From: Siphonodentalium dalli
Taxonomy: Eukaryota; Mollusca; Scaphopoda; Gadilida; Siphonodentaliidae
Direction of reading: 5' to 3'
Assembly: GCA_032622095.1 (NCBI GenBank)
Contig: CP136067.1
Span: 92,432,707 to 92,496,706, forward strand
Length of the DNA stretch: 64,000 bases
Both the position numbers and the translations under genes were made by a program. Shown in pieces: positions 6,830 through 17,266 of this stretch (positions are counted from its first letter, which is position 1; every line of letters starts with the position of its first letter). The notes beneath the pieces were generated by a model. It did not search any database, was not told where the DNA came from, and saw nothing but the letters and a program-made list of their open reading frames with translations.

Positions 6830-9800
6830 TATTATACTATAAACAATCTGACCGATAAATACTCGAGGAAATTTAAAACAGCATCAAAGAAATACAACGC
6901 TACATTTCAAGAATTTCATCAACCATTTCAAACAGTTCACAGGATTTTCAAAGATCTGGTGAACAGTTTGAAAGATGAGTGTGATGCAGGACCAAAAGAT
7001 CAAATGAGAATTTCCATCTTTCATCCAGGGCTAGATCTAGGGATTCACGTCCCGTTCACTGAAGCAAAAGACCTGACGGGTGAATTAATGCTTGACAACA
7101 TAGAACAAGTTGCACAATCGAACAAAATATTTAAAATTCATGACGGACAGATGACATTTGATATCACTGTCACGCATATGCCTACAGGTACCGCAAGACA
7201 TACCTTACATTATGGAGCATTCGGTGAAAAAAATCAAATGAAAGATAACAGAAGATAACATGTGTTTTGCGAGGGCTGTCGTTGTTGGTATGTGTAATGC
7301 TGACAAAAATGATACCGCTGAATGGAAGCAACAATGGAAATGGATTGCGAGACCAGCAAGAGTTCCACGACGGGAAGATGCAAAGTCATTGTTGGATAAA
7401 GCGGGGTTATCACACGACACCAGTTGCGGGGTTGAGGAATACAAAATTATTCAGGAACAATTATATCCGGAGTATGTTATAAAAATACATAATCAATTTG
7501 CTGACGAAGGCTTTCTTTTTCAACCACCACCAGTTGGGAAAGAAGTAAAGTTGTCCATCTATATTTCAATGACAACCACTACGATGTGATCACAACTGTC
7601 ACAGGATTCCTTGGATGTACTTATTAATGTGAACACTGTGATGTCGGTTCGAACAACAGAGGTGATAATTTATGTCCATACAAGTGTATGTGTTTCGAGG
7701 GTCAAATATGCCCCCTTGAACGATGGATAACTGCATCAAATGTAAGAGGATTTTTAGAAGTGAACGATGTCTCGACAATTATTTGAAAAAATCACCAAAA
7801 CAAGACAAAACTATTTGTGATATGATACACAAATGTCAGAAATGTGGGGTTGAAATCGTCACACGAAAGGAGAAAAGACATATCTGTTCAGGAACAAAGA
7901 AGTAAGGAAATCGTTCCATCAGACCACAGATGTCATATTCAACAGTACGAAAAGAAAAAAACACAGAAAGTGAAGGTACCATTCATATTTTTTTATTTTG
8001 AATGTCAACAAGATACTGGTGTTAATATACCCAATTTTTGTGTTGCACAAACTGCTTGTGAAAATTGTATTTGTAAACCCATTGATGAAATATGCAATTC
8101 ATGTGATTCTGTATTGTCAAATAGTGAATATGTTTTTAAATGTGACAATGTATTGGAAATATTTTGTAAATGGTTGTTTTACACCAACGACCATAAAGGC
8201 ATAACATGCATTGCCTACAATACAAGAGGCTACGATAGTCAGTTCCTCTTACATTACTTGGTGAACAATGGAAATTCAAAACCTAATGTTATTATGAATG
8301 GTAACAAAATACTGAGTTTACAATGTAATGGTGTTAGAGTAATCGATTCATTGAGTTTCATCCCAATGGCATTATCTAAATTTCCAAAAACATTCCAACT
8401 TGAAGAAATGGCTAACGGTTATTTTCCACATTGGGCAAATACACAGGACTTTCAGAATTACGTAGGACCATATCTAGACAAAAAATACTATAAACCTGAA
8501 ATCATATCTGAGGAAAATAGGGAGTCATTTCTGAAATTGTACGAATCTAGGGGTGAGGATATTTTTGATTTCCAAAAAGAAATTCAAAAGTATTGTAAAT
8601 CAGATGTAGACATTTTAAGACGTGGATGTGGCAAATTCAGACTATGTGTAATGGAAACTGATCAAATAGATCCATTCCGGGAAGCAATAACATTAGCTCA
8701 AACCTGTAGCCTTGCATGGAGAAAAAATTCATTACCAGAGAATTCTCTAGGTATAATTTCAGACGCTGGATATCCACATGCGCGTAAATTTTCAATGACA
8801 GCAATTCGATGGCTACAGTACATTGCTACAAAACAAAATATAAACATAAAATATGCTTCAAATGGTGGTGAAGCTAAAATAGGCACACATTTTGTTGATG
8901 GTTATCATGCAGAATCAAACACATGAAATGTATGGGTGTTTTTTTCATGGCTGTCCTACTTGTTATCCAGATAGAAACCGCCGAAACCCATACAGTAATA
9001 TAACAATGCATGAATTGTATGAAAAAACAATAAAAACTGAAACTGAAATAAAAAGCTTGGAATGTAAATTAATATGCATCTGGGAACACGCCTGGACAAT
9101 AAATGTAAAGCAGATAAAAATTTAAAACAAACTATGGATCAATTCTATTTGCATCAAGACCCAATTAAACCAAGGGAACCATTATTTGGTGGCAGGTCTA
9201 ATGCTCTAAAATTATATCATGAAATAGAACCAACATCTAAACAGGAAATAAAATATATTGATGTATGCAGTTTGTATCCTAGTGTGAATAAATATAGGGA
9301 GCACCCTCTTGGTCATCCTGCAATTCTAAGTTAGGAACAAATAGGAGACATCAAATCTTACAAAGGACTCATTAAATGCAAAGTATTACCTCCAAATAAA
9401 TTGTATATTCCAGTGCTACCGATCCACTGTAATAACAAAATGATATATACATTGTGTAAAACTTGTGCAGAAAATGAAAGTGGACAGTGTAGTTAGTCAT
9501 AAAACTGAACAGCGTGCTTTAGTTGGAGTTTGTACGCATGTAGAATTATTCAAAGCAATAGAATTGGGTTACCAAATTCTGGAAGTGTATCAAGTTTGGC
9601 ATTGGACTGAGTGGTTGGACAAAGTATACAGGGATTACATTGATAAATACCTCAAAATTAAACAAGAAGCAAGTGGATATCCAAATTATGTTAAAAGTGA
9701 AGAAGATAAAGATAAATACATTAAAGATTATTATGAGGTTGAAGGTATAAAACTTGAAAAAGAAAAAATAGAAAAAAACCCAGGACTCGGCCAGTGTGCA

Positions 9801-10515
9801 AAATTAATGATAAATTGCATATGGGGAAAAAATGCACAAAATAATATTCTTACTAAAACTGAATATATATCAGAACCATCCAGATATTTTGAACTACTAA
9901 CTAATCAAAATATCACCGTCAAAGCAGTTGAAATGTTTGAACAGGATAAATTCATATTTATTCAGCTATGAAAATAAAACCGATATTATATAACCACATC
10001 CATCTGCCAATGTAGTTGTTGCACCATTTGTCACAGCATATGCACGCTTGGAGTTGTATAAAGTTTTAGAAAAACTCCAAGATAGGGTGTTGTATTTCGA
10101 CACCGATAGCTGTATGTATATATTCGATCCAGAAAAAGAAAATATCAAAACTGAAGACAGCTACCTTGGTAAATGGACCGATGAGCATCCAGATGCTAAA
10201 ATCATGAAATTTGTAGGGTTAGGACCGAAATATTATGGATATCAGTACGTGAAAGATGGTGTCATAAAATATATATGAAAGGTCAAGGGCATCACTCTGG
10301 ATTATAAAACTAAACAGCAAACAAATTTTCATTCAATACTTGAATGTGTTAACGACCGGTCAAATTTTCAACGTGTCATAAACTATCCATGCAGAATTAA
10401 ACGCACAAAGAACCAAGAAGTAATTAGAGAACAGCAAACAAAAACATTCCGATCTGTGTACACCAAACAACTTGTTATGGGTGAATACAACACAATTCAT
10501 TATGGATGGAATTGA
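6830..10515 (+). pseudogene. Protein-primed family-B DNA polymerase, broken
   Basis: Pieces in all three frames give the full domain order of Polinton/adintovirus PolB. An N-terminal domain (6830-7590) is followed by a Cys-rich region with CxxC pairs (7590-7900). The 3'-5' exonuclease (about 7970-8920) has motif I as FYFECQ, where the usual DFE aspartate is Tyr, motif II as YNTRGYD and motif III as YCKSDVD. The palm has motif A as DVCSLYPS (about 9260), motif B around KLMINCIWGKNAQN (about 9805-9846) and motif C as YFDTDS (about 10095-10112). Breaks include frameshifts near 7255, 7555, 7900, 8915, 9100, 9450 and 9965, and stops at about 7627, 9332, 9996 and 10276. It ends TGA 10513-10515, overlapping the next ORF. 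Confidence 0.9.
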
Positions 10516-10993
10516 TGTGTCACCAGCAGAGATGCTTTTGAAAATTTATAATAACTTGATCGAAATGTCAAAACTGGATCAAGAAATCAAACAAGAACTT
10601 AAGCAAGCTTGGTTTTTGAGGGAAAGTAAAATTATAGTGCAGAATTTGCTGAACGGACATTTCTCTGAGGGACAGAGTCGACTGAGATGTTTGATTGAGA
10701 GATCAGAATTTGAAACTGATTTCTTAATGGATATATTGGATCAACTGTTTTCAGATTATTGGATATCTCATGGTGCTCCTAAAAACAAAATAAACGAAAT
10801 TCGTGAATTAGTTGAAAATAATTTTATTCGTTTTGCTGAATATCAAGACAGGATTCTCAATGAAAAAACTTTGAAATTCGAAGAGGTGACGAGAATATAT
10901 GGATACATTATTCTCCGAGAACCATGTACAATTTTCACTGCTGAAAAGTTATTTGAAGAAAAAGTGTCTGGATTATATTGTAAAAACCACTAG
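10502..10993 (+). CDS. Small ORF overlapping the polymerase end, unknown
   Basis: ATG 10502 lies in a different frame and overlaps the last 14 bases of the polymerase reading, the compact packing usual in viral genomes. The 163-residue product (starts MDGIDVSPAEMLLKIYNNLI) is charged and mostly helical by composition, without signal or membrane segments. An overlapping frame continues past its stop (10899-11099), so the original C-terminus may have been longer and lost by a frameshift near 10950. I recognise no family. It sits between polymerase and packaging ATPase, where Polinton-like elements often keep accessory or virion genes. Confidence 0.5.
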   Translation: MDGIDVSPAEMLLKIYNNLIEMSKLDQEIKQELKQAWFLRESKIIVQNLLNGHFSEGQSRLRCLIERSEFETDFLMDILDQLFSDYWISHGAPKNKINEIRELVENNFIRFAEYQDRILNEKTLKFEEVTRIYGYIILREPCTIFTAEKLFEEKVSGLYCKNH

Positions 10994-11130
10994 ACCTATT
11001 TCAGACTTAGATAATGAACTCATATGGACATTTGGAATAATCTGGAGTTATGGTGACTCTTCATTAAAAATAAAAAAGGTTGATTCCGAACAATCCTAAT
11101 CAGTCTTACATGATCTGTCTCAGGGCAAAG

Positions 11131-11783
11131 ATGGACGAATCATTGTTGTTCAAACATCCCTGAAATATTTTAATATCGGGGCCAAGTGGTTGTGGTAACA
11201 CAGATTTTGTTAAGAAATTAATCGAATATAAAGATGATTTGTTCAAACCTGTTCCATACAAAGTCGTTTGGTGTTACAAAGAATGGCAAAATACCTATAT
11301 GCAAGATGCAAGAATTTAACAATATTCAATTTATAAATGGAATACCGGATCATGAAAATGAACTTGTCGATGACACAGACTTAGCGCACTTCGTCGTTTT
11401 TGATGACATGTTAGGTAATAAAGATGAAGAAAAAATTATGTTGTGGTTTACAAGAAAAGGACATCACAGAAATACGTCTGTTATTTACATAACCCAAAAC
11501 ATGTTTCAGAAATCTAAAGCGATTAGAACTTTGAGTTTGAATGCACATTACATGGTATTATTTCAAAAGTGTGCGTGATAAAGGCCAAATAAAAATTCTT
11601 GCCTCTCAAATGCAAATACCTCATTTAATGCAAGCATATGCTGATGCAACTTCAACCAATCATGGTTATTTACCACTCGATTTCCACCCAAAAACGGATA
11701 AATCGTTGAGACTTAGAACTGATATTTTCCGTCGCTGGCTCACACATGACGATCGAGGTGCGGTAATATATTCAACGGTATAA
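11131..11783 (+). pseudogene. A32-like genome-packaging ATPase, broken
   Basis: ATG 11131 is followed after ten codons by a TGA (11161). The same frame continues into the P-loop SGPSGCGNT (11176-11202), where the Walker A lysine is Asn. A frameshift near 11310 moves the reading to a frame with Walker B HFVVFDDML (about 11391-11417), the segment WFTRKGHHRNTSVIYITQN and SLNAHYMVLFQ. A second frameshift near 11570 leads to the conserved C-terminus (RDKGQIKILASQM ... GYLPLDFHP) ending at 11783. These are hallmarks of the FtsK/HerA-type packaging ATPases of Polintons, adintoviruses and related viruses, which pump DNA into capsids. Lost lysine, one stop and two frameshifts make it inactive. Confidence 0.85.
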
Positions 11784-11819
11784 AGATAAGTGTATGAACA
11801 TAATATTTCATTTCCAATC

Positions 11820-12104
11820 ATGGAGTCGCATGAAGCAGTCTTGAGTGTATTTTCGACTATAGCTAAATTAATACTTGATGATCACTTAAAGCTTCCAAAG
11901 CAGACACGAACATTCCTGCAAAAACACAAGAAAGAGCTGAAGAAAATAGCTGACAGTAGAACTCATATCGATTCAAAAAAGAAAATACTTTTAAAAACTG
12001 GTGGAGGTGGTTTTCTTGGTGGAGTTTTGATCAGAAGTCTTCCCAGACAAAAAGAAAATAAATCAATTGCACGAGTTAGATCAAATAGAGTAAATGCCAA
12101 ATGA
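11820..12104 (+). CDS. Small Gly-rich/basic protein, possibly pX-like
   Basis: From ATG 11820 the product is 94 residues. It has an N-terminal helical part, a Lys-rich middle (QKHKKELKKIADSR), then KTGGGGFLGGVLIRSLPRQ, where a Gly-hydrophobic patch follows basic residues, and an Arg/Lys-rich tail. Short proteins with a basic helix followed by GGF-L-hydrophobic sequence are common beside the ATPase in invertebrate Polinton/adintovirus elements and have been compared with adenovirus core protein X; I assign it by this resemblance and position only. The frame is intact. No terminal inverted repeat follows it. Confidence 0.5.
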   Translation: MESHEAVLSVFSTIAKLILDDHLKLPKQTRTFLQKHKKELKKIADSRTHIDSKKKILLKTGGGGFLGGVLIRSLPRQKENKSIARVRSNRVNAK

Positions 12105-12354
12105 AAATATTTCAAAATATAACTTTATGACACAAACACTTCAGATTTGTTAAACGGATGTGCAAACATAGATCGGCATTTTCCTATAAAGGTCGTAATA
12201 TGATTACGTCAGTATGTATGGACAACCCAAAACACGTATATCCATCTATCAAATGATAAATGTATGTTTCATAGGAGTGCCTGTATTTCTGGCCAACTTG
12301 GGATATACGATCACGCCAGTACGTAGAACGGCGACATGTCACTCGAAATCCAAA

Positions 12355-12898
12355 GGTTCGCTATTCCCAAGGTTCATTATACCGAAGTTTCGCTATTCCC
12401 AAGGTTCTCTATATTCATCGATATTCAGAAGGTTTTTATAACTTGTTATTTTGAAGTTTCATTCTATATTCTAAAGTATTGAGAGGGTTCTTTATCATAA
12501 GACTCTTTTTATGAAGGAAATAACTTAAAGGTACTCAATCCCATAAGACGCTGCTAAATTACTCTTTCTTTGGCTTCGGTGGAAAACAAATATATTTGAT
12601 TAGTGTCGAGGAACCCACCCATCAAAGCTCAGAGTAATTAGATATCGATCTTTGCAGTTTGCTATTTTTATTGTTGCTGGGCCTAACCGTGCCAGAAGGA
12701 CGTCGAGGTCAAACGGGCGGTCTTCCAGATAAAGATGGATAACTGTTAAATCGTGGTAATAATAACTACTTGGTATTAGAGTTGTCCATCTTTTCTGGTT
12801 AAATACGCACAGAATACCTTCAGAATAGCGAACTTTCTGAATAAGAACATTTGGAATAGCGACCCTTCGGAATATGGAACCTTCGGAATAATGAACCC
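12355..12898. mobile_element. MITE-like element with TTCGGAATA-type inverted ends
   Basis: The left end (12355-12430) repeats GGTTCGCTATTCC-AAGGTTC and the right end (12795-12898) carries the inverse, GGAATAGCGAAC, CCTTCGGAATA and AATGAACC, so the element is bounded by inverted arrays of a 10-17 bp motif. The interior (12530-12800) has no coding potential and a second copy at 13428-13650. No transposase is visible, so it would be non-autonomous. Confidence 0.5.
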
Positions 12899-13427
12899 GA
12901 TCCTGTATGAAGAGCCCATGACACGTCCATCAATAAATGTATATATGTTTCATGGGACTGTTTTGATATACATATATAAGATTGGAGTAAAGTTGAGACC
13001 AACATGTCTTTGTTAATTTTGGTGCACAGATTTTAACGAAATTTGGTATGGTGACTCAGGGTGCCCTGACAGAGTGTTTAATGGCGTTAGTTTTTCTGAA
13101 TTTTGAATTAAACAAATTTAAATTAATAAAAAAAATATGAACATATGTGAATATTTAGGTACAAATAAACCTATTTGCACGAGAATATGTTGCAGCATCA
13201 GATATAGAGGAATGTGGGCCACAGTTAGACATGGGTCAGAGTGAGATATTGCCTCTAACATTTCTCTAATTTCCAGACCAATATCCATTGCGCCAGTCAA
13301 GAGATGTTAGCCATAAAGCACATGTTACTATATTTCTCCAAAATGCAATCATCATGTGAAGGTTGAATCTGACCAAGCGACCAATTTTCAAGGCAAAATT
13401 ATTTTATTTTATTTTTGCAATTTTAAA

Positions 13428-13650
13428 GGTACTCAATCCGAATTAACCCTCACAGATTACTATTTCCTTGACTTCGGAGGTGAGAAAATATTTGATTCAA
13501 GTCGAGGTACCCACAACATCAAAGCTCAGAGTGATCAGATACCGATTTTTTAAATCTATCATTTAAATTTTAGGTGGCCCAGCAAACAGCAGACGAGAAT
13601 ACTTTCTCTGACCAAATTGCAGTTGAAGATGGATAACTCTAACATCAAGT
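13428..13650 (+). repeat. Second copy of the 12530-12800 module
   Basis: Shares with 12530-12800, in the same order, GGTACTCAATCC, CTTGACTTCGG (GGCTTCGG in the first copy), TTTGATT..GTCGAGG, ACCCAC..CATCAAAGCTCAGAGT, and a closing AGATGGATAACT. The two copies lie about 900 bp apart in direct orientation. This copy lacks the TTCGGAATA arrays, so the module exists independently of them. Confidence 0.6.
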
Positions 13651-16600
13651 GTTTTTTTTGTGTGTATCAGATGTTTGACAAACCAGCAATATTCGTTGAG
13701 CGAACAGTTGATAAATTACAGGTTTTTGTCAATTTTATGCTATAATCGACTGCAGTTAGCATTATTTTCGAGCAATTAATCGATTCTGTCAACTGAAACG
13801 GCATTTCAAAAAATCTTCTTGTTGTTGGAATCTGATGATATGGGGACTATTGATTCGGATTGAGGACCTTTAAGGGAAAAATATCTTTATTGGATAAATT
13901 TACATTTCATACTGAATACATTTTTATGATAACGGGGATTTATTGCATATTTCACATAGCCACATCTGATTTATTTATAGAGGTTTATGTATGCTTGACT
14001 TTCAGCGAGTTACATGGATGGGACACAATGACTCAATGAGACATAATTTAAGGCCCTGGTAGGATCCTACTTCAGTAGATGATAGGCACTTCGAAATGGA
14101 ATGAGATAATTTGCCAAATGACTATTTTTTTGGGGCTAAATAATTTAGATCAAACAAACTGATGTTATTGTGCAATAGTGGTATGTTCGGTGTGTTTTCT
14201 ATACGGTTACTACTTAGGGGTGACCCCTTCTGTGAAGTAGATGATGAGAAACAAGTATTAAGGGTGGTCCCAGCTCGAGATTGCATGCTTGTTCGTGACC
14301 TTTGTGAGCTTATATCGTACTCTCAGATGTCTAATCATTGTGATGGTCAATAATAGTGATAGCAGAGACCTAGACTGAAATTAACAATATTGATGGAAAT
14401 TCAAAGTTGGATCTTCACATTCTATGACACACATTATTAATAAAAGGTATTTCATAATTTATTAACTGTACTAGTTACTTCCCTATCGCAACAGCAAAAA
14501 CTTTGTACTGGTGGAATATATCATTTTTGACAGGCATAGATACATAGATATTCATGGCATGGTCTGAGAAAATGCTACTAGATTAAACATTTATATGATT
14601 GCCTCATTAGTCATGTCAATGTATAACAAGACGGTCGTGACAGTTCAACTAAGTTGGTCGGGAATTATTATGTTTAGCATACATATTATTCCAATCCCAA
14701 TGTGTCAAGTCGACAATAGCAAGTATGCAGGGCTATATTTAATAATTTTTCCACAAATAGCCACTAGTTAATATATATGCTAGCCATGCTGATCAAGCTC
14801 CCGCGTAATGCTTCAGGTTTAAATCGAGAATACAGTGTTAAAATCATGAATTATTTAATATGTGAGAATGCTAAAACTAATCACCGTGCATTATAATTAT
14901 TATATTTAACTTGATGTGTCCATCACAGGAAACATAATTCATACACACAGATGGAAAGTTGGCCCGGAAGCATATCCTCTCACCAGTCACTGCATGTACT
15001 CTGCAGTGTGCCGATACCAAGTGGGATTGGGAGATGTTCTTCTTTTCCTTCACTCAACAAGAAGATAAATGACTCACTGTGTTAGTCACCAATTCACTGG
15101 GCTTCACATGTTTGTTACATCTGTGTGCCAACTGCTCTGTAGATGGCTAGAATTGTATTTTGACCTGAGTCACGTTCACAGTGAGTGGGTGAGGCTGAGC
15201 CTGAAGTCGTTGATAATTAAATTTACTAATCTGTAATAACTAAATTGACTAATACAATCATAATATTATTAGATTAGTAGACCACATGACCACTTTCACC
15301 AATTACTGCTTCCACAAGTTCCAGCTACGCGCTACGTTCAACGGTTCGTGACTGAACTATACTGTCTAGTAAATGAGTAAATCAGTCAGCTCTAAAATGT
15401 CCATATTCTGATTTCCTTGACCCAAGTTGAGGCTTGACCTGACAGTGTTAGATATTAACAATTAAATTTACTATTTAGAGAAGTAGTTAGTAGACTGAAC
15501 AATTTGCCGCTTGCAGTTGCAACTCTAAGTCTAACCAGTGCAGGTGAAAACAGACTTAAAATTGAATAACAGAACAAGTCAAATCGCCGTGGTGATCAGT
15601 CTGCACAGACCTGTCCACATTCCACTCCAGTGACCTTTATTTTCATATTTTTTTCAATCACAGATTCGTCATTGAGTTTGTTTCCGACTGACTGATTTTC
15701 ACATTTAAACTTCCAGTTCAAGTTAAAAACAAGTTGTTGTTGTTATTCTTCTTATTTTGACTGCTTAAAGTCATTCCATTAATGGGCTCGTTGTAATATC
15801 TTCGCTTGTGCTTTCTCGTTTGTTCTTAACGCTTACGTGATGTGATACCGTTGTACATTTAAAATACGAGCGATAACAATAACAAGCAGTTCAATTTCAA
15901 ATTTCTCAAATAAGAGAGCGCCACCATTTTGTAACGAAATTACGTCATCATTTCCAACGTTGATATGGCCTGCCAGGGGACGTAATTTTAGAACTGAAAC
16001 GGTACGGAATCTGGCGAGGTTTGCCGAATGATATGCGCCCGTGTCAGCTAAATCCACATTAAGCATTTAATTTTGAATGAGGTTGATTTTGTTTTTCAAA
16101 TTTAATAGTGTTGATATGGGGAGGCTGATCGCTGAAAGAAAAATAAATTCGTTTTATTAATTTGTCAATTCTATTCCAACATGGCGGCCACCACTGGGGC
16201 CCCCCATAGGTCTGAATCGCCCGGATGTAAAAACTATTTTGTCATGTTGATTGATTATAGAAATTAGTGACGTCACAAATATACTTGCTTCGCTTACGCA
16301 ATACCGTAAAACAACCCTTTTGGGTTGTGATAATTCCGTAACGCTGTATGAGTGATTATCGCGAAAAGATGGACACATAATGACCATCAATGATTAAATG
16401 GCGTCGGGTCGATGTAACAATCGCAAAGTGTTGTGAAACACTCCGGTAGTGTGATCAAATACAAATAGAGAATAATGTTGCTCAAAGTTGTCATTTTTAC
16501 GAATTACCAAAATAGTATCAATCCAAGTTGACGACGCACATCGCTATTCTTATATATTAACTAAATGCAGTGACTCTCAATGGCGAACCTGTTTGTGTGA

Positions 16601-16899
16601 GTTTTTCGCTGATAGCTGCGTCCAGAATCGAGATGTAAATATTGACAATTGAGCGTAGTTCAAACGATGTTTTCTATGGAGTGGTATGGCCGATTGCTTT
16701 AAAGTTTCGGCGATGTTAGAAGAATGCTACATTCCCAGGTTGGCACAGCAACTGAATAGGAACTCTACGCACTCGAACAAATCCATAATACGTCTTTAAA
16801 ATATTCAACATTCTCGGCGGCATTGGCTAAGTTATTCAGTTTTATTTGTCTCCTGTTTTTTTTTCTCACTTACGTCGCGGACGATATGCTAATCAATAT
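13651..16899. other. Non-coding stretch upstream of the PAN gene
   Basis: I see no gene or RNA here; ORFs are short and of random composition. An 8-bp CRE core (GTGACGTCAC at 16267-16276) and another ACGTCAT near 15950 lie within 1 kb upstream of the PAN-domain exon and could belong to its promoter region. An evident TATA box is lacking. Confidence 0.4.
16267..16276 (+). promoter_or_regulatory. CRE-like palindrome
   Basis: GTGACGTCAC is a perfect cAMP-response/ATF-type palindrome about 690 bp upstream of the proposed start codon of the PAN-domain gene. Position makes a promoter role possible, but a chance match cannot be excluded. Confidence 0.25.
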
Positions 16900-16959
16900 A
16901 TGATCTACAGCCGAACACGCTGTCTGTATTCGCCTAACGGATCCACTCGGTCGACAGTG

Positions 16960-17266
16960 ATGGCAGCACTAATCGTTGGTTTCGGTACATCGATGGCATG
17001 CCTCTTCTCGGTTTTGCTGTTGGTGTTTATGACTGACGTGCGATGTACTGTATTTCGGAAGAGATTACTGAACAATGGTGATGCGGTTGGCGGGGTACAG
17101 TTGTGTTCGGGAACGGCGTCTGGTGGGGTAGAGTGCGGATCGGATTGCACTTATAAAGAAGGCTGCACCCACTTTGTGTACAATGCAAAATCAAACCAGT
17201 GCATCCTTTTTGGCGGCGGATCAGAGGAAGCCAATGTTATCAAAACTTCCGAAATGGAAACATTTG
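16960..17266 (+). CDS. First coding exon, secreted PAN/apple-domain protein
   Basis: From ATG 16960 the exon encodes a hydrophobic leader (ALIVGFGTSMACLFSVLLLV, a likely signal peptide or anchor). A Cys-rich segment follows with the PAN/apple pattern: C...C, then ECGSDCTYKEGCTHFVYNAK and a further CILF. The frame runs to METF and then a consensus donor, GTAAGT at 17267, leaving phase 1. An in-frame ATG at 16900 would add 20 residues before the leader. PAN domains bind protein or carbohydrate outside cells. The next exon recognised is a C-type lectin exon at 54653 in matching phase. I infer an extracellular recognition protein of the kind expanded in molluscs. Confidence 0.65.

Larger units (their letters stand above)
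2906..12110 (+). mobile_element. Decayed Polinton/adintovirus-like element
   Basis: The region combines long inverted repeats with genes diagnostic of Polinton/Maverick-adintovirus DNA elements: a protein-primed-type family-B DNA polymerase (6830-10515), an A32-like packaging ATPase (11131-11783) and a small glycine/hydrophobic basic protein (11820-12104), plus a zinc-knuckle gene and small ORFs. No retroviral-type integrase, cysteine protease or double-jelly-roll capsid gene was recognised. The enzymes are broken by several frameshifts and stops, so this copy cannot be autonomous. The left edge is set where the palindromic CCAGAGTGAC repeats begin; no matching repeat was found on the right, so the right end is truncated or rearranged and 12110 is only the end of the last ORF. 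Confidence 0.85.

Noticed and set aside
7844..9971. Several separate polymerase genes
   Set aside because: The pieces follow one another in family-B polymerase domain order and are one gene broken by frameshifts.
13190..13240. Right terminal repeat of the viral-like element (GGGCCACAG..GGGTCAGAGTGAG)
   Set aside because: Only short matches to the outer repeat units; no 415-bp arm or palindromic array accompanies them.
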